This document shows, one piece after another, positions 1-9,781 of a DNA stretch of 64,000 bases. The position numbers and the translations under genes are program-made. Position 1 is the first letter of the stretch, and each line of letters begins with the position of its first letter. This DNA is from Verticillium longisporum (taxonomy: Eukaryota; Ascomycota; Sordariomycetes; Glomerellales; Plectosphaerellaceae). The stretch is taken from the NCBI GenBank assembly GCA_019188255.1, contig JAETXT010000004.1:434001-498000 (forward strand), read 5' to 3'. The notes under the pieces are model-generated. The model had not been told where the DNA came from and did no database searches. It worked only from the letters and a program-made list of their open reading frames with translations.

Positions 1-479
1 AATTTCTTTCAAAACTTACTGAGAGGTAGTATGCGCTTTCACCAGCAGGAATAGCAGAATCGGCGCCGTCCAAACGGGGCGCATACGGTGGGCCCCAGGA
101 TCTCGTATCATCACCACGAACCGGATGTTCTACTTTCAAGATATCCGCACTAAAGCCAAAGGCTCGATTAGAATCTTGAATCTGCATATGAAGTCCTGAT
201 GGTGCTCAGTGTCGAAGGACAGCCTACCCCATGTCACCAAGGATTTGTGTACAATATGGCTAGAACATGACGCGGCATTAGCATTCATCCGAACTATTCT
301 GGAAGTTTCTATGATGCACCTACACCTGCAAGTACCCTGCTCAAATCCAGCACTTTGACACCGTCTAATGGAAGTTTGGCTGGGGCGGTGGCTGTAGCAT
401 GACTGCGTGTAGTTCCCAAGGTTCTGAGGCAAGCTCGCAACGCCTGGGCCGAACGGATCCCCAGGTTCATTCGGAACAT
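1..479 (-). CDS. Class III CoA-transferase (SUGCT/CaiB-like), 5' part only, runs off left edge
   Basis: This gene probably moves CoA between dicarboxylic acids in the mitochondrion, as SUGCT-type enzymes do. The ATG at 479 opens a basic, Arg-rich leader suitable as a mitochondrial presequence, followed by the family's N-terminal signature [15 protein letters not shown] near residues 30-45. The first exon ends at about 326. A later exon, ending at about 20 before a GTAAGT donor, reads [20 protein letters not shown], the conserved CoA-binding segment of CaiB/SUGCT proteins, then ESAYYLS. I could not place the usual P-(Y/F)-C-T stretch between the two blocks, so the start of exon 2 is uncertain. 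The rest of the protein, including the catalytic Asp region, lies outside the window. Its upstream region holds one YGTGGGG element. The family call is firm; the substrate is unknown. Confidence 0.8.
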
Positions 480-688
480 GGTGTGAGTGATGAATATGTA
501 GATATGCAGATAAGGAAAGGAATCAATGTTATCCAATAAGCTCTCTTGGTGTGTATTGCTCTCTCATGAGGATCGTACAGAGTGTGCTTGCTCTTTTGAA
601 CAGCGCACACCGAGGGCTGCTGACACCCACCTCGTGAAGTGGTGTGGGACGTTGGTGGTTGGTCCCACCTTACTGGGATGGCAGCACT

Positions 689-694
689 GTGGGG
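689..694 (+). promoter_or_regulatory. GTGGGG element upstream of the class III CoA-transferase
   Basis: One TGTGGGG copy lies about 210 bp upstream of the ATG at 479, in the 384-bp gap after the carboxylesterase stop. A related TGTGGGA lies near 640. It belongs to the motif set described for the other promoters of the block. Binding by the C2H2 factor, or by a CreA-type repressor (consensus SYGGRG), is inference. Confidence 0.4.
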
Positions 695-863
695 TTGACA
701 GAGCCCCCGTTCACCACATGTTCCACCACAAGACGGCCTGACCAGAATTGAATGTTCTATCTGCATACTGGCATAGAATTTGGACATTGGTCGAGAAGAT
801 AGTAGTCTCTGATCAAATCAAGACTATGGACATGGCTGGGTGCACAATTTGAGAGCCCTCTGC

Positions 864-2939
864 TCACAACTCAGGATACGGGAACCCCTGAAGTCGCTCG
901 CCCAATGTCAAGCATTTCTTCCAGCCAATCTCTGCGAGAAGTTTGCCTCGACCGTCCCGATACTTGGCATCATACTGCTCAGCGGACAAGATCTGAAGTT
1001 TGTGTTCGGGACGCACAGCTATCACGTCGTCGCTGTCTCGTTTTCCGTCGTGCGCAAACTCCAGTACTGCCTCAGCGAACCGCCTGCCCAACTCAACGTC
1101 TTCACGTGCGAGCCAAGGCTCAAAATTGCCAAGTAGATATGCAATGTCGAGAGCATGCGAAGCAAACCCATGTAGACCACCTGGAAGCGGGTTTGTCTGA
1201 GGAGCACGCGACGTCAGAATCTTGCCGGGAATAAAGCCAGGCACGGGCGAACTGACCTGATCCATGTGATACTGGCGGACTTTGACATCGTGGGGCAATC
1301 CAAAGCCTTTGCCTGCTGCCAATACTGGCGCATAAAACCGCAGTTCTGAAGCGAGCAGTAGCATACCCGTTGCCGCCTTGTCGGTGTCAAGCAAGTACGC
1401 TGTCCGGACCTTCTGGGTCAGATCAGACCCGAGAATATCGTTACATGCCGCAATTGTCACCTCCTTTGCATCCATTCTATCCAAGTACCGCGAGCGTAGA
1501 ATGGTGCCCTGTCATGGCGCGGTTCGTCAGTTTTGTCTTGCAATGAGGAGATGTAGCCATATATTCGTACGTCGTGAGCCATGTCCCCTGTCAAAATGCT
1601 CTTGCACCACGTGTTCGTGATAGTGAGGTCTGCCGCACGCAGCCCCGGGAGGAAGTCTTCATCCAAAGTTGCGCTCCAATGCTGAACCATCGGCACTACT
1701 TGGACAATATCAGATGCCGGTAGCAAGCGAAGCTTGTTGATAACTTCTTTTAGATCTGAGTCGTCCAGTCCAAGATACGTAAGGTTCTCTCTGAGCATTG
1801 CTTCTTGCCAAGCCATTGACTGCGGCCTCCGAACTGTGATATCACCAGACATCAACAAAGCTCGATGGAATAAAGGGTCGCTCGTTGCCAGGAGCGTGGA
1901 GAGAGTAACTGGTCTTGCGTCAGTGGTCGCCTTTAAGCTGTGAAAGCGCCCTTCCCGATACAATACTCACTTCCTCCTGCTGATTCTCCAAAGGCGGTGA
2001 TCGAGCCAGGGTCACCGCCGAATCCCCCAATGTTTTGTTGAATCTGCGAGGATGTGGTTCAGTACAGTTCGTGTTGAGAAGTATTGCATCATCCCACCAT
2101 ACCCATCTGAAAGCACAAGCTTGATCCTTTAGTCCATAGTTTCCCCGCAGACCAGCCTGTGCTGAAGCTAAGAACCCGAAGATTCCAACACGGTAGCTAG
2201 ATGTTACTTAGCGCGCCGGCCAAAACACAGTGGACGAACCAGCAATCGCAACTCACTTGATCGAGACACCAATAATGGGGTTTCCATGATCGAGAGAATG
2301 TCTGACAAACTTGACAAGGTCTGAGGTTCGTAGCGTGAGCGTAAGCTTCAGCTCTGGATGGCTACGTTGATTCCGGAGCTTCGCTTACCATACTGAGGCC
2401 AGGCATTACTTCCAAGACAGAGCGCGCCTCTGAACTCAGATCAGTACCGACATTCATACACAAGTTCTCAAGGCCACTTTCGCCAACAACTGAAATGAAA
2501 CAGGGCGACAAACCCATGAACCCTTTTATGGCTTGTCAGCGAGATATCCGCGGTGCTGAGGTTCTGGGGCACCTTACCAAACCATCACTGGCAATTTGGT
2601 ATCTGGTGGAAGCTGCGAAGGTCTGGTAATCACCAGGTTTAGACAGTTATTCTCATTTTCTTCAATGTTTCTTTCCACCACAGGGAGATCTCCGACAAGG
2701 TTAACGTCCGCCCGTTGGGCTCCCGCCCCCTGAGGACAGGCAGGTCCGAACTGCGTCGCATCAAACAGGTCCCTACTGAGCTTTCCTTCTTGAATCACGG
2801 GGTCTGTCCATCTTGCTGATATGGCTGCATATGGTATGCCTCGGAATTGGTCGATGTTGCCGTCCTCGAGAAGCACGCCCTGTACGTCCCCCAGCACCGG
2901 ATGGTTGAGCACTTTCGTTGCGATACTGGGCGTCGACAT
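864..2939 (-). CDS. Carboxylesterase type B family protein
   Basis: This is an alpha/beta-hydrolase that would cleave carboxylic esters. The ATG at 2939 starts a protein with the expected blocks in order: FRGIPYA near residue 33, LPVMVW at the end of exon 1, YRVGIFGFL, NYGLKDQ, GGFGGDPGSITAFGESAGG (nucleophile elbow GESAG, around 1990), DPLFHRALLMSG, and GFASHALDIAYLLGNF near the end, which holds the likely catalytic His. At least six introns are needed; one near 1515-1580 joins DMAHD to GTILRSRY, matching the family's usual E-G-T-I-F region. There is no clear signal peptide, so it is probably intracellular, unlike secreted feruloyl or cutin-type esterases. It faces the SCOT-type gene across a 341-bp divergent promoter and may release an aromatic acid from an ester or open a lactone. 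Family confident; substrate unknown. Confidence 0.85.
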
Positions 2940-3280
2940 GTTGATCGGTGTAACGATATGGCTCCTCGGTTCGATCTTTCAGGCACAGACGCCGCAAAGC
3001 ACGTACGAGCACTTCATGCCACCAGCCTCGTGGTGGGTGAAGCTCATGAAGAGGGGTGGGGGAGTGGGGGAGACGGAGTTCCGGCATGCGGGCCAGTACC
3101 CCACATCACTTTGCCGATGGTGTTGATGGTGGGGTAGCTCCCGATGTTGGCCTCCGTAAGTCGCTACAAAACTTTGGTGACAGGTTCCATGTGACATTTC
3201 TCAACAATTGTATGACCAATTTCATGAGCCGGCCAACTGTCGCATCTTGCCCTTCGTCTTTCAAAGGTTCAGCGTCCACA
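2940..3280. promoter_or_regulatory. Divergent promoter with four GTGGGG elements
   Basis: These 341 bp separate the carboxylesterase start (left) from the SCOT-type start (right). GTGGGG occurs at 3056-3061, 3064-3069 and 3129-3134, and its complement CCCCAC at 3099-3104. The short shared interval suggests that both genes are controlled together. Confidence 0.5.
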
Positions 3281-5165
3281 ATGATGAGTTCGACAATGAA
3301 TAGAGCACGAATCTTCGCCCCCAGTGTTGGTGCCTCTATAAGTAGGAGAGGCATATCGTCGACCCGGATTTGTTTTGGTATCAACAAACTGTGCAAATCA
3401 ACATCCGAAGCCATTGGTCAAGTCAAGAGCGGTTCTACGGTCCTCGTCGGCGGATTCGGATTCTCTGGTGTGCCAAACACACTTGTCAACGCGTTGCGGG
3501 ATCGCCCAGACATCACAGACCTAACTGTTGTTTCTAACAATGCCGGCATGCCAGGCGTCGGGCTGGGTATGTGAGATGCAATCCAACAGCTTCATTCATT
3601 AACGCCCTTAAAGGTCAACTACTGGGAACCGGCCAGATCAAGAAGATGATCGCGTCGTATATCGGAGAGAATAAGACATTCGAGAAACTGTACCTCACTG
3701 GTAAACTGGATCTCGAGCTCACACCCCAGGGAACCATGGCGGAAAAGATTGCCAGTGGCGCTGCCGGTGTACCGGCGTTCTACACGCCTGCGGGCTACGG
3801 CACAATCAGTGAGTCGCATTTTGAGCATTGTAGCTCGAATCATCAGCTAAGAGTCTTTTTGCGTAGTTCAAACTGGAGAGATGCCGGTCCGATTCAACAC
3901 AGATGGAACAGTGGGCACCATGTCTACACCGAGGGAGACAAGAGTATTCAATGGAAAGCCGTACGTCCTGGAGGAAGCCATCCAGGCAGATGTCGCCCTC
4001 GTCAAAGTGCACAAAGCAGACCGTATGGGCAACTGCCAGTTCCGACGAGCGATGAACAACTTCAACGAGTCGATGGCCAAGAATGCCCGTTTCACCATTG
4101 TCGAGGCAGATGAGATTGTTGAAGTCGGCGAGATTGCACCTGAAGACGTCCATATTCCAGGCATTTACGTGGACCAGGTGGCGAAGAGCACCGAAGAGAA
4201 GAAGATTGAAAAGCTGACGTACCACAAGTCTCCAGAAGAGATGCTCAAGTCGGGTGAGTGGCTCAATACTAACCGCCATCGTGGCTGTCACAATATCGCT
4301 AACTCATTCATAGTGGCTGGAGCAGGAGAGGGCGCGGGCCGCAGGATCAGGATCGTAAAGCGAGCTGCTCAAGAGCTCAAAGATGGCATGTATGTCAACC
4401 TTGGCATCGGCATGCCTCTCGCAACACCCGCTTTCATCCAGGAGGGCAACGAGGTCGTCTTGCAATCTGAAAATGGTATTCTGGGCATGGGCCGATATCC
4501 CAATCCAGGCGAAGAAGACCCTGACTTGATCAACCCGGGCAAGGAGGGAGTCACGGTCAATCAGGGGGCGTCGTTCTTCGGCAGCCAAGAGAGTTTCGGC
4601 ATGATCCGCGCGGGCAAGATCAACTTGACCATGCTGGGCGGCTTGCAGGTTAGCAAAGACGGAGGTGAGTGCTGGAAATCTTTTCCAAAAGATTCGTATT
4701 TCCAGCTTCTGACATTTTAGATCTCGCGAATTTCATGCTGCCTGGTAAGGTCAAGGGCATCGGCGGAGCCATGGATCTCGTTGCAAACTCGAAGACCAGA
4801 GTCATTGTTACAATGGTATGTGACGATACTTCTGTATATTCCATGAAGTTCAACTAGAACTAACCCGTCGCGTCTGCAGGAGCACGTTGACAAGAAGAAC
4901 AACCCCAAGATTCTCAAACGTTAGTAAATGCTCGAGCATGCCATGAGATCGTGACTACAGGCTGACTCTGTCCGCAGAATGCACATTCCCCCTGACTGGA
5001 CGCAAGTGCGTGTCTAGAATTATCACCGATCTCGCTGTGTTCGATATTACCCCGAAAGGATTGTTGTTGGTTGAAAAGGTGGAGGATGTGTCGCTGGATG
5101 AGCTTCGCGCCAAAACCGAGGCAGACTTTGATGTGTCCCCTGACCTCAAAACATATGAAGTATAA
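3281..5165 (+). CDS. SCOT-type (class I) 3-oxoacid CoA-transferase, mitochondrial-type
   Basis: The enzyme would transfer CoA from succinyl-CoA to a 3-oxoacid such as acetoacetate or 3-oxoadipate. Alternative starts at 3281, 3284 and 3296 give an Arg/Ser-rich mitochondrial-type leader. The alpha half shows [15 protein letters not shown] and the Gly-rich [16 protein letters not shown]; the beta half shows [12 protein letters not shown] and [11 protein letters not shown], where the Glu is the catalytic residue that forms the enzyme-CoA thioester. The C-terminus reads [20 protein letters not shown] and ends at TAA 5163-5165. Six introns (for example 3567-3613) restore one frame without any frameshift. 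Next to a maleylacetate reductase-like gene and a thiolase, a role as 3-oxoadipate CoA-transferase is attractive. Ordinary ketone-body SCOT remains possible. Confidence 0.9.
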
Positions 5166-5631
5166 GTAGGATCCCCATTCATTCTTATGCATGGACTCAG
5201 GCGTCGCGGTAAAGGGCGGGTTACATAGATGTTTAAAAATGTGCCAACACCCATCAGTGGACCAGTTTGGCGTTCATCACCATTGTCATCATGAATGTTA
5301 CTTTGATGGTTAAAGGAACATGTTGTATTGCAACTCAATATTACTGAATATCATGACTATTGAATCATGTCGGCACTAGGTGTCTCTGCTGTCAGCAACA
5401 TGCCGAAGGCAGCTAGGTATGCAGCAAGATGCTAAATCTAATTAGATTGCACTATCTGTGCTTCATCTGTACCACGACAAGCGAAGGCTAGGCAGAGGCT
5501 GGGTGGGAGGGCGGTTGACGCACGCCTCTACAGCGCTAAGCTCCCCTGGGGAAAGTTCGTTCCAGCGCGCTGGGCCGCCCGGAACACGCTGGCTCAAGTC
5601 ACCAACCCTCCGAATCGTCTGCTGATGTGTG

Positions 5632-5702
5632 TCCCACATGTGTGCTCTCTCGTCCCACATGCTCCCACATGTCCCACATCCGAACCTCCCACACGTCCCA
5701 CA
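5632..5702. repeat. Cluster of six TCCCACA (TGTGGGA) copies
   Basis: TCCCACA starts at 5632, 5653, 5663, 5672, 5687 and 5696, most copies followed by T. The spacing is irregular, so this is a cluster of sites rather than a strict tandem array. It lies in the 899-bp gap between the convergent SCOT-type and dehydrogenase genes, which otherwise shows nothing I recognise. TGTGGGA differs by one base from the TGTGGGG promoter element of this block. Confidence 0.5.
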
Positions 5703-6064
5703 TCACACGAATACGCATCCCAGGGAACCCTGATGGAGAAGTGAATCTTGGCAGAGGCACCTGATCCGAAATAGCCATGCTCTTTATGATCCATGGAGTC
5801 AGCGACATGCTTCTGATTCATGAAATCCGATACCCTGGTTATGGTACTGGTTAGCATGGTTTCCTGCTGGCATGCTACAGGTTATTGCCGGGTCCAGAAC
5901 AGGTGCCAAGCTCAACCCCCGATGCAGGCACTCGCATGAGATCATGATTCTCAACCTAAGGGTCCTTGTGATGGCTAATTCAGGGCGTTCGGCACATGTT
6001 GTGAATTGGAGACAGTTATTTCTTGCAGTTGCATGGGATTATCATTTGCTACGTATGGAATGGC

Positions 6065-7288
6065 CTAGCCTGTAACCATAGCTAAAATCTCCCGAACTTG
6101 GCTCTCTTTCGTGATCGGGATGGCGTTTGTAGTGATCCAATGATCTGTCAAACTGTTGGTGACGAGCATGTCCAGCTTGTTAGGATTGAAGCCCACGTCA
6201 TCCAGCGTGCGCGGCATGCCCAGGTTGCGCAAGTAGATATCCAGAATCGTAGCCAAATCCGCTTTCGACTGGTCAACATCTTCCGAAGCGAGCATCTCAG
6301 ATATTATTTGACTCTCCCGCAGAATCTGGGTGACAACCGCCTGCTTCTCCACGTTGATCGGCTCCTGGCTGTTGAAGGAGCAAACAGCCGGCAGCAGAAT
6401 GCAGCTCGTCTCGCCATGAGAGACTCCCAGCGGGCCGAGCTGATGCCCTATGGCGTGGCTTCCGCCCAAAGGGACGCCACAGGAGACGGCTCTCATGGCC
6501 TCGACGACACCAGTCTGACACTGATGCCTAGCTTCGAGGTCTTTTGGGTCTTGCTTGCACTTGAGCAACGCCCCCGCTAGCCTCTCGAGCCCTCGTTTGG
6601 CCCACGTGTCTGCCTCTTCGTTGCTCAGTAGAGAGCAAAGTGTCTCGATGCAGTGATCGACGGCTCGGATACCTGTGCTGAGCCAAATGCGTTCCGGAGT
6701 TGTAGTGCAGAGTTCGGGATCCTGGATGACGAGATCTGGATCGCGTATGGGGTCGAACACCATCTTTTGCTGCTTCTTCTCTTCGGTAGCGCCGGCGATG
6801 GCTTGATATTCACCTCCAGAGAGCGTGGTCGGAATGCAGATCAGGGGGATACTGGGTTGGATCCAGTTGTGTGGCCTTTCTCCCCGTATCGAGCAGATGT
6901 CGGCGACGGAATAGACCTTGTTTGCCAACGCAAATCTGATGAGCTTGGCTCCATCTGTGATACTACCTGCGCCGAGAGTCACTAGGCAGTCGACGCCGAG
7001 ATCTTTGGCCTCGGCGATGATGGGAACAAGTTCTTGGATCGGTGTGTGGGAACCGATTCCGACATGGACTCCCGCAACCCGGTCACCCAGCGCCTTTTTC
7101 AACCTGTCCAGCGCATCCGTGTTGCGTGTCAAGCTCGCCGACGCGATGATGTATACACGGTGGGAAGAGAGATTGCCATTGACATGAACGGCGCAGGCTT
7201 CAGGAAATGGTAGCCCGTAGCTGACAGTGGGCGTTGACTTGATGTCGAAGGCAGGGTGAGATGTTTCGGAGCTGAACCAGGTCGCCAT
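6065..7288 (-). CDS. Iron-containing alcohol dehydrogenase, maleylacetate reductase-like
   Basis: A single uninterrupted frame of about 407 residues starts at the ATG at 7288. The nucleotide-binding part shows TLGAGSITDGAK near residue 110, and IPTTLSGGEY follows. Metal-binding positions of the family are recognisable: AVDHCIETLCS, GGSHAIGHQLG with its paired His, and VSHGETSCILLP. The absence of membrane or export signals suggests a cytosolic enzyme. Fungal members of this shape reduce maleylacetate to 3-oxoadipate in the hydroxyquinol branch of aromatic breakdown, which fits the adjacent CoA-transferase and thiolase. It faces the thiolase across a 515-bp divergent promoter. Family placement is strong; the reaction is inferred from family and neighbours. 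Confidence 0.85.
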   Translation of the reverse strand: MATWFSSETSHPAFDIKSTPTVSYGLPFPEACAVHVNGNLSSHRVYIIASASLTRNTDALDRLKKALGDRVAGVHVGIGSHTPIQELVPIIAEAKDLGVDCLVTLGAGSITDGAKLIRFALANKVYSVADICSIRGERPHNWIQPSIPLICIPTTLSGGEYQAIAGATEEKKQQKMVFDPIRDPDLVIQDPELCTTTPERIWLSTGIRAVDHCIETLCSLLSNEEADTWAKRGLERLAGALLKCKQDPKDLEARHQCQTGVVEAMRAVSCGVPLGGSHAIGHQLGPLGVSHGETSCILLPAVCSFNSQEPINVEKQAVVTQILRESQIISEMLASEDVDQSKADLATILDIYLRNLGMPRTLDDVGFNPNKLDMLVTNSLTDHWITTNAIPITKESQVREILAMVTG

Positions 7289-7803
7289 GTTGAATCTGGT
7301 GGTACTTTGCACTCGCCGAGGACTGTCTTGATCAAGTCTGCACGGCGTCGAAATGGGCAAAATTTCTTGTGCAGGAAGGGCCGCAAAAGGACTTCACGCG
7401 CCTCAGAAGTCTGGGACGACGGGATGATAAAAAGCACTGCAGTCTTTCAGTCCACATCCGACTCCACATGACGTTCGGCGAGCCTCACCATTCCATGATG
7501 TGGTGACGCCCAAATCGACATTTCGATGCGTCCATGTGGGGTTCAGCTCCCGCCTGGACGATCCACGAAACTCCCCCACGCTGCCCACACGCATGGGCTG
7601 GAAGCATCGTCTGCCCGACTTCACCGAGCTTGCTAGCCCCATCGGCAGTTTGACTTATACCTGTACCTACCTGTATCAACCTTCCCAGGAAAGTTCAAGC
7701 TTGTAAATCAGTCGAAGCTTGACCCATTGCTTGTTTGATGGTCTTCTCCCAATATTGAAACCCGCCAAACCCCGACCATCACTAAACTGTAGCTGAAAGA
7801 AAA
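7289..7803. promoter_or_regulatory. Divergent promoter with two GTGGGG elements
   Basis: The 515 bp between the dehydrogenase and thiolase starts hold TGTGGGG (core 7536-7541) and CCCCAC at 7574-7579, which is CGTGGGG on the other strand. Both fit the YGTGGGG form seen across this block. Confidence 0.5.
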
Positions 7804-9226
7804 ATGGCGTTCCGAGCAGTTGGACAGAGCATACTGAAGAAAAGCCCCAATGACGTGGTATTCCTCTCGGCTGTGCGAAGCCCGATCACCAAAGCTTTCA
7901 AAGGTGGGTTCAAGGATGCTTGGCCGGAGGATATTCTAAGACCTGTAAGAGGAAACCCAACCGCCCACCTCCGGTACCCAGCTGGCGGGAACTGACAAGC
8001 GCGACTTCGTGCCTCTAGGTCATGCGGGAAGCTACGCGCAGGGCCAACATTCAACCTGGCGACGTCCAAGATGTTCTGATCGGCAACGTCCTCGCCGAGC
8101 TCGGATTCTCCAAGACAGGCAGAATGGCGCTGAACGATTGCGGCTTCCCCGTTTCGACAACCTTCCACACCGTCAACAGGCAATGTTCTAGCAGCCTGCA
8201 AGCCATAACACACCAGGCGCATGCTATCCTGGCGGGCCAAATCGACGTCGCTGTAGCCGGTGGCGTCGAGAGCATGTCGAAGAACTACGCCTCCCGCGGC
8301 CGTCCGACTGACGTTTCGCCTTCACTTCAAGCCTCGACCGTCAAACATGCAACCGACTGTCTGCTTCCTATGGGTATCACGTCGGAAAATGTCGCGCGGC
8401 GATACGCTGTTTCACGCGAGGATCAGGACGATTATGCCTTTCTGAGCCACCAGAGGGCAGAGGCAGCACAGGCCGCGGGAAAGTTTGACTCCGAGATCGT
8501 GCCCGTCACGTACAGCTCGCCCGTCGAAATTGATGGGACAAAGCAGACGACAAGGTTTACAATCTCGCGTGACGATACCATCAGGCCTGGCGTGAAGAGA
8601 GAAAAGCTTGGGACGCTGAAACCGGCGTTTGCCGAAGATGGTGCCAGCACCGCGGGCAACTCGTGAGTTAGACAAACAATTGGCGTGCTTGTTTCCCCCC
8701 AAGTAACAAAAGTCGCAGGTCGCAAATCTCAGATGGGGCGTCATCAGTCATCCTCGCGCGGCGATCATGGGCCGATTCCCGGGGGCTGCGACCCATCGGT
8801 CGCTTTGCAGGGACGCAAGTGCTGGGATGCGAGCCGGACGAGATGGGCGTTGGACCGGCGCTCGCCATTCCAGCGTTGCTCAGGTACGCCGGAGTTGAAC
8901 TGAAGGACATCGACGTGCTTGAAATCAATGAAGCTTTCGCAAGCCAGGTTCTTTATGTTCTTCGAGCCCTAGGACTCGACGTCGACAAGGTCAACCCGAA
9001 TGGGGGTGCTATTGCGCTTGGGCATCCTACAGCGGCTACAGGGGCGAGGCAGGCGGCTACATTGCTAGCTGAGCTGGAACGATCCGATCGCGAGCTGGGG
9101 ATCGTCAGCATGTGCACAAGGTAAGTCGATTGAATCCCCCCAGCTCGAATTTTCTGAGGTAGCGGCTGACGTGTTTCGCCAACCAGTGGAGGACATGGGG
9201 TAGCATCGTTGATCATAAGGGAGTAG
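7804..9226 (+). CDS. Thiolase (acetyl-CoA acyltransferase / 3-oxoadipyl-CoA thiolase type)
   Basis: This is a thiolase-superfamily enzyme of about 420 residues that would split a 3-oxoacyl-CoA with free CoA. Introns at 7945-8018, about 8666-8718 and about 9121-9186 join a clean frame. The nucleophile Cys lies in TVNRQCSSSLQA, the conserved INEAFASQVLYVLRALGLD follows, then GGAIALGHPTAATGARQ with the active-site His. The second active-site Cys region is SMCTSGGHGVASLI, near the C-terminus. The last residues IIRE are not a PTS1 signal and no PTS2 is obvious, so the location is open. Placed head to head with the maleylacetate reductase-like gene and near a SCOT-type transferase, it could perform the last step of the 3-oxoadipate pathway (to succinyl-CoA and acetyl-CoA). 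A general beta-oxidation thiolase is the alternative. Confidence 0.88.
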
Positions 9227-9781
9227 TAAACATGGAGTCGCCGAGACGGTGAAGACGAGATAGTTGCCGATCGATTCACAGCGCTCAGCTTGTGCCAGTG
9301 GGGCTATTGGATGTTGGTCTAGAAACACCGGGAGTAAAACAAGTGAGAAAGTCAGACGGTCCTTCGGGATGAATCAAGTATCCCACGGTTCGCTCGGCTA
9401 TGATTACCGCCAATGTCCGTTGCACTGAAGGAGTCCTTTAGGGGACCTCGCGCCCAAGCCACGGTCTCGATCCATAATAGAGTTCGAACTTGGCCCTCTC
9501 AGGACAAGCATGACGCCCCCCAGACTGTCCAATTGCAGTAGGGGCGATGTCAGGCCAGGGATCTAGGGGTCTCCCCACGTTCCCCGCCTTAGGAGCCCCC
9601 TGACCATTCTACTTCGGTAGAGGCGACGGATTGTACAAGTAGGGTGGGAGGTCCACGGTCGCTCGGTCTGCGGCGCCGGCAAGCATCGTTACGCTCTCCC
9701 CCCGACAGCCTCGACCAACCTTTGCAACGAGATATACATCCACCAATCCTTCAGAACTCCCGCCTATTCAGGTCCTCGTTC
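9227..9781 (+). promoter_or_regulatory. Upstream region of the C2H2 factor with two GTGGGG elements
   Basis: GTGGGG is at 9298-9303 and CCCCAC (CGTGGGG on the other strand) at 9573-9578, about 200 bp before the ATG at 9782. If the factor recognises this element, it may regulate its own gene. Confidence 0.4.
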
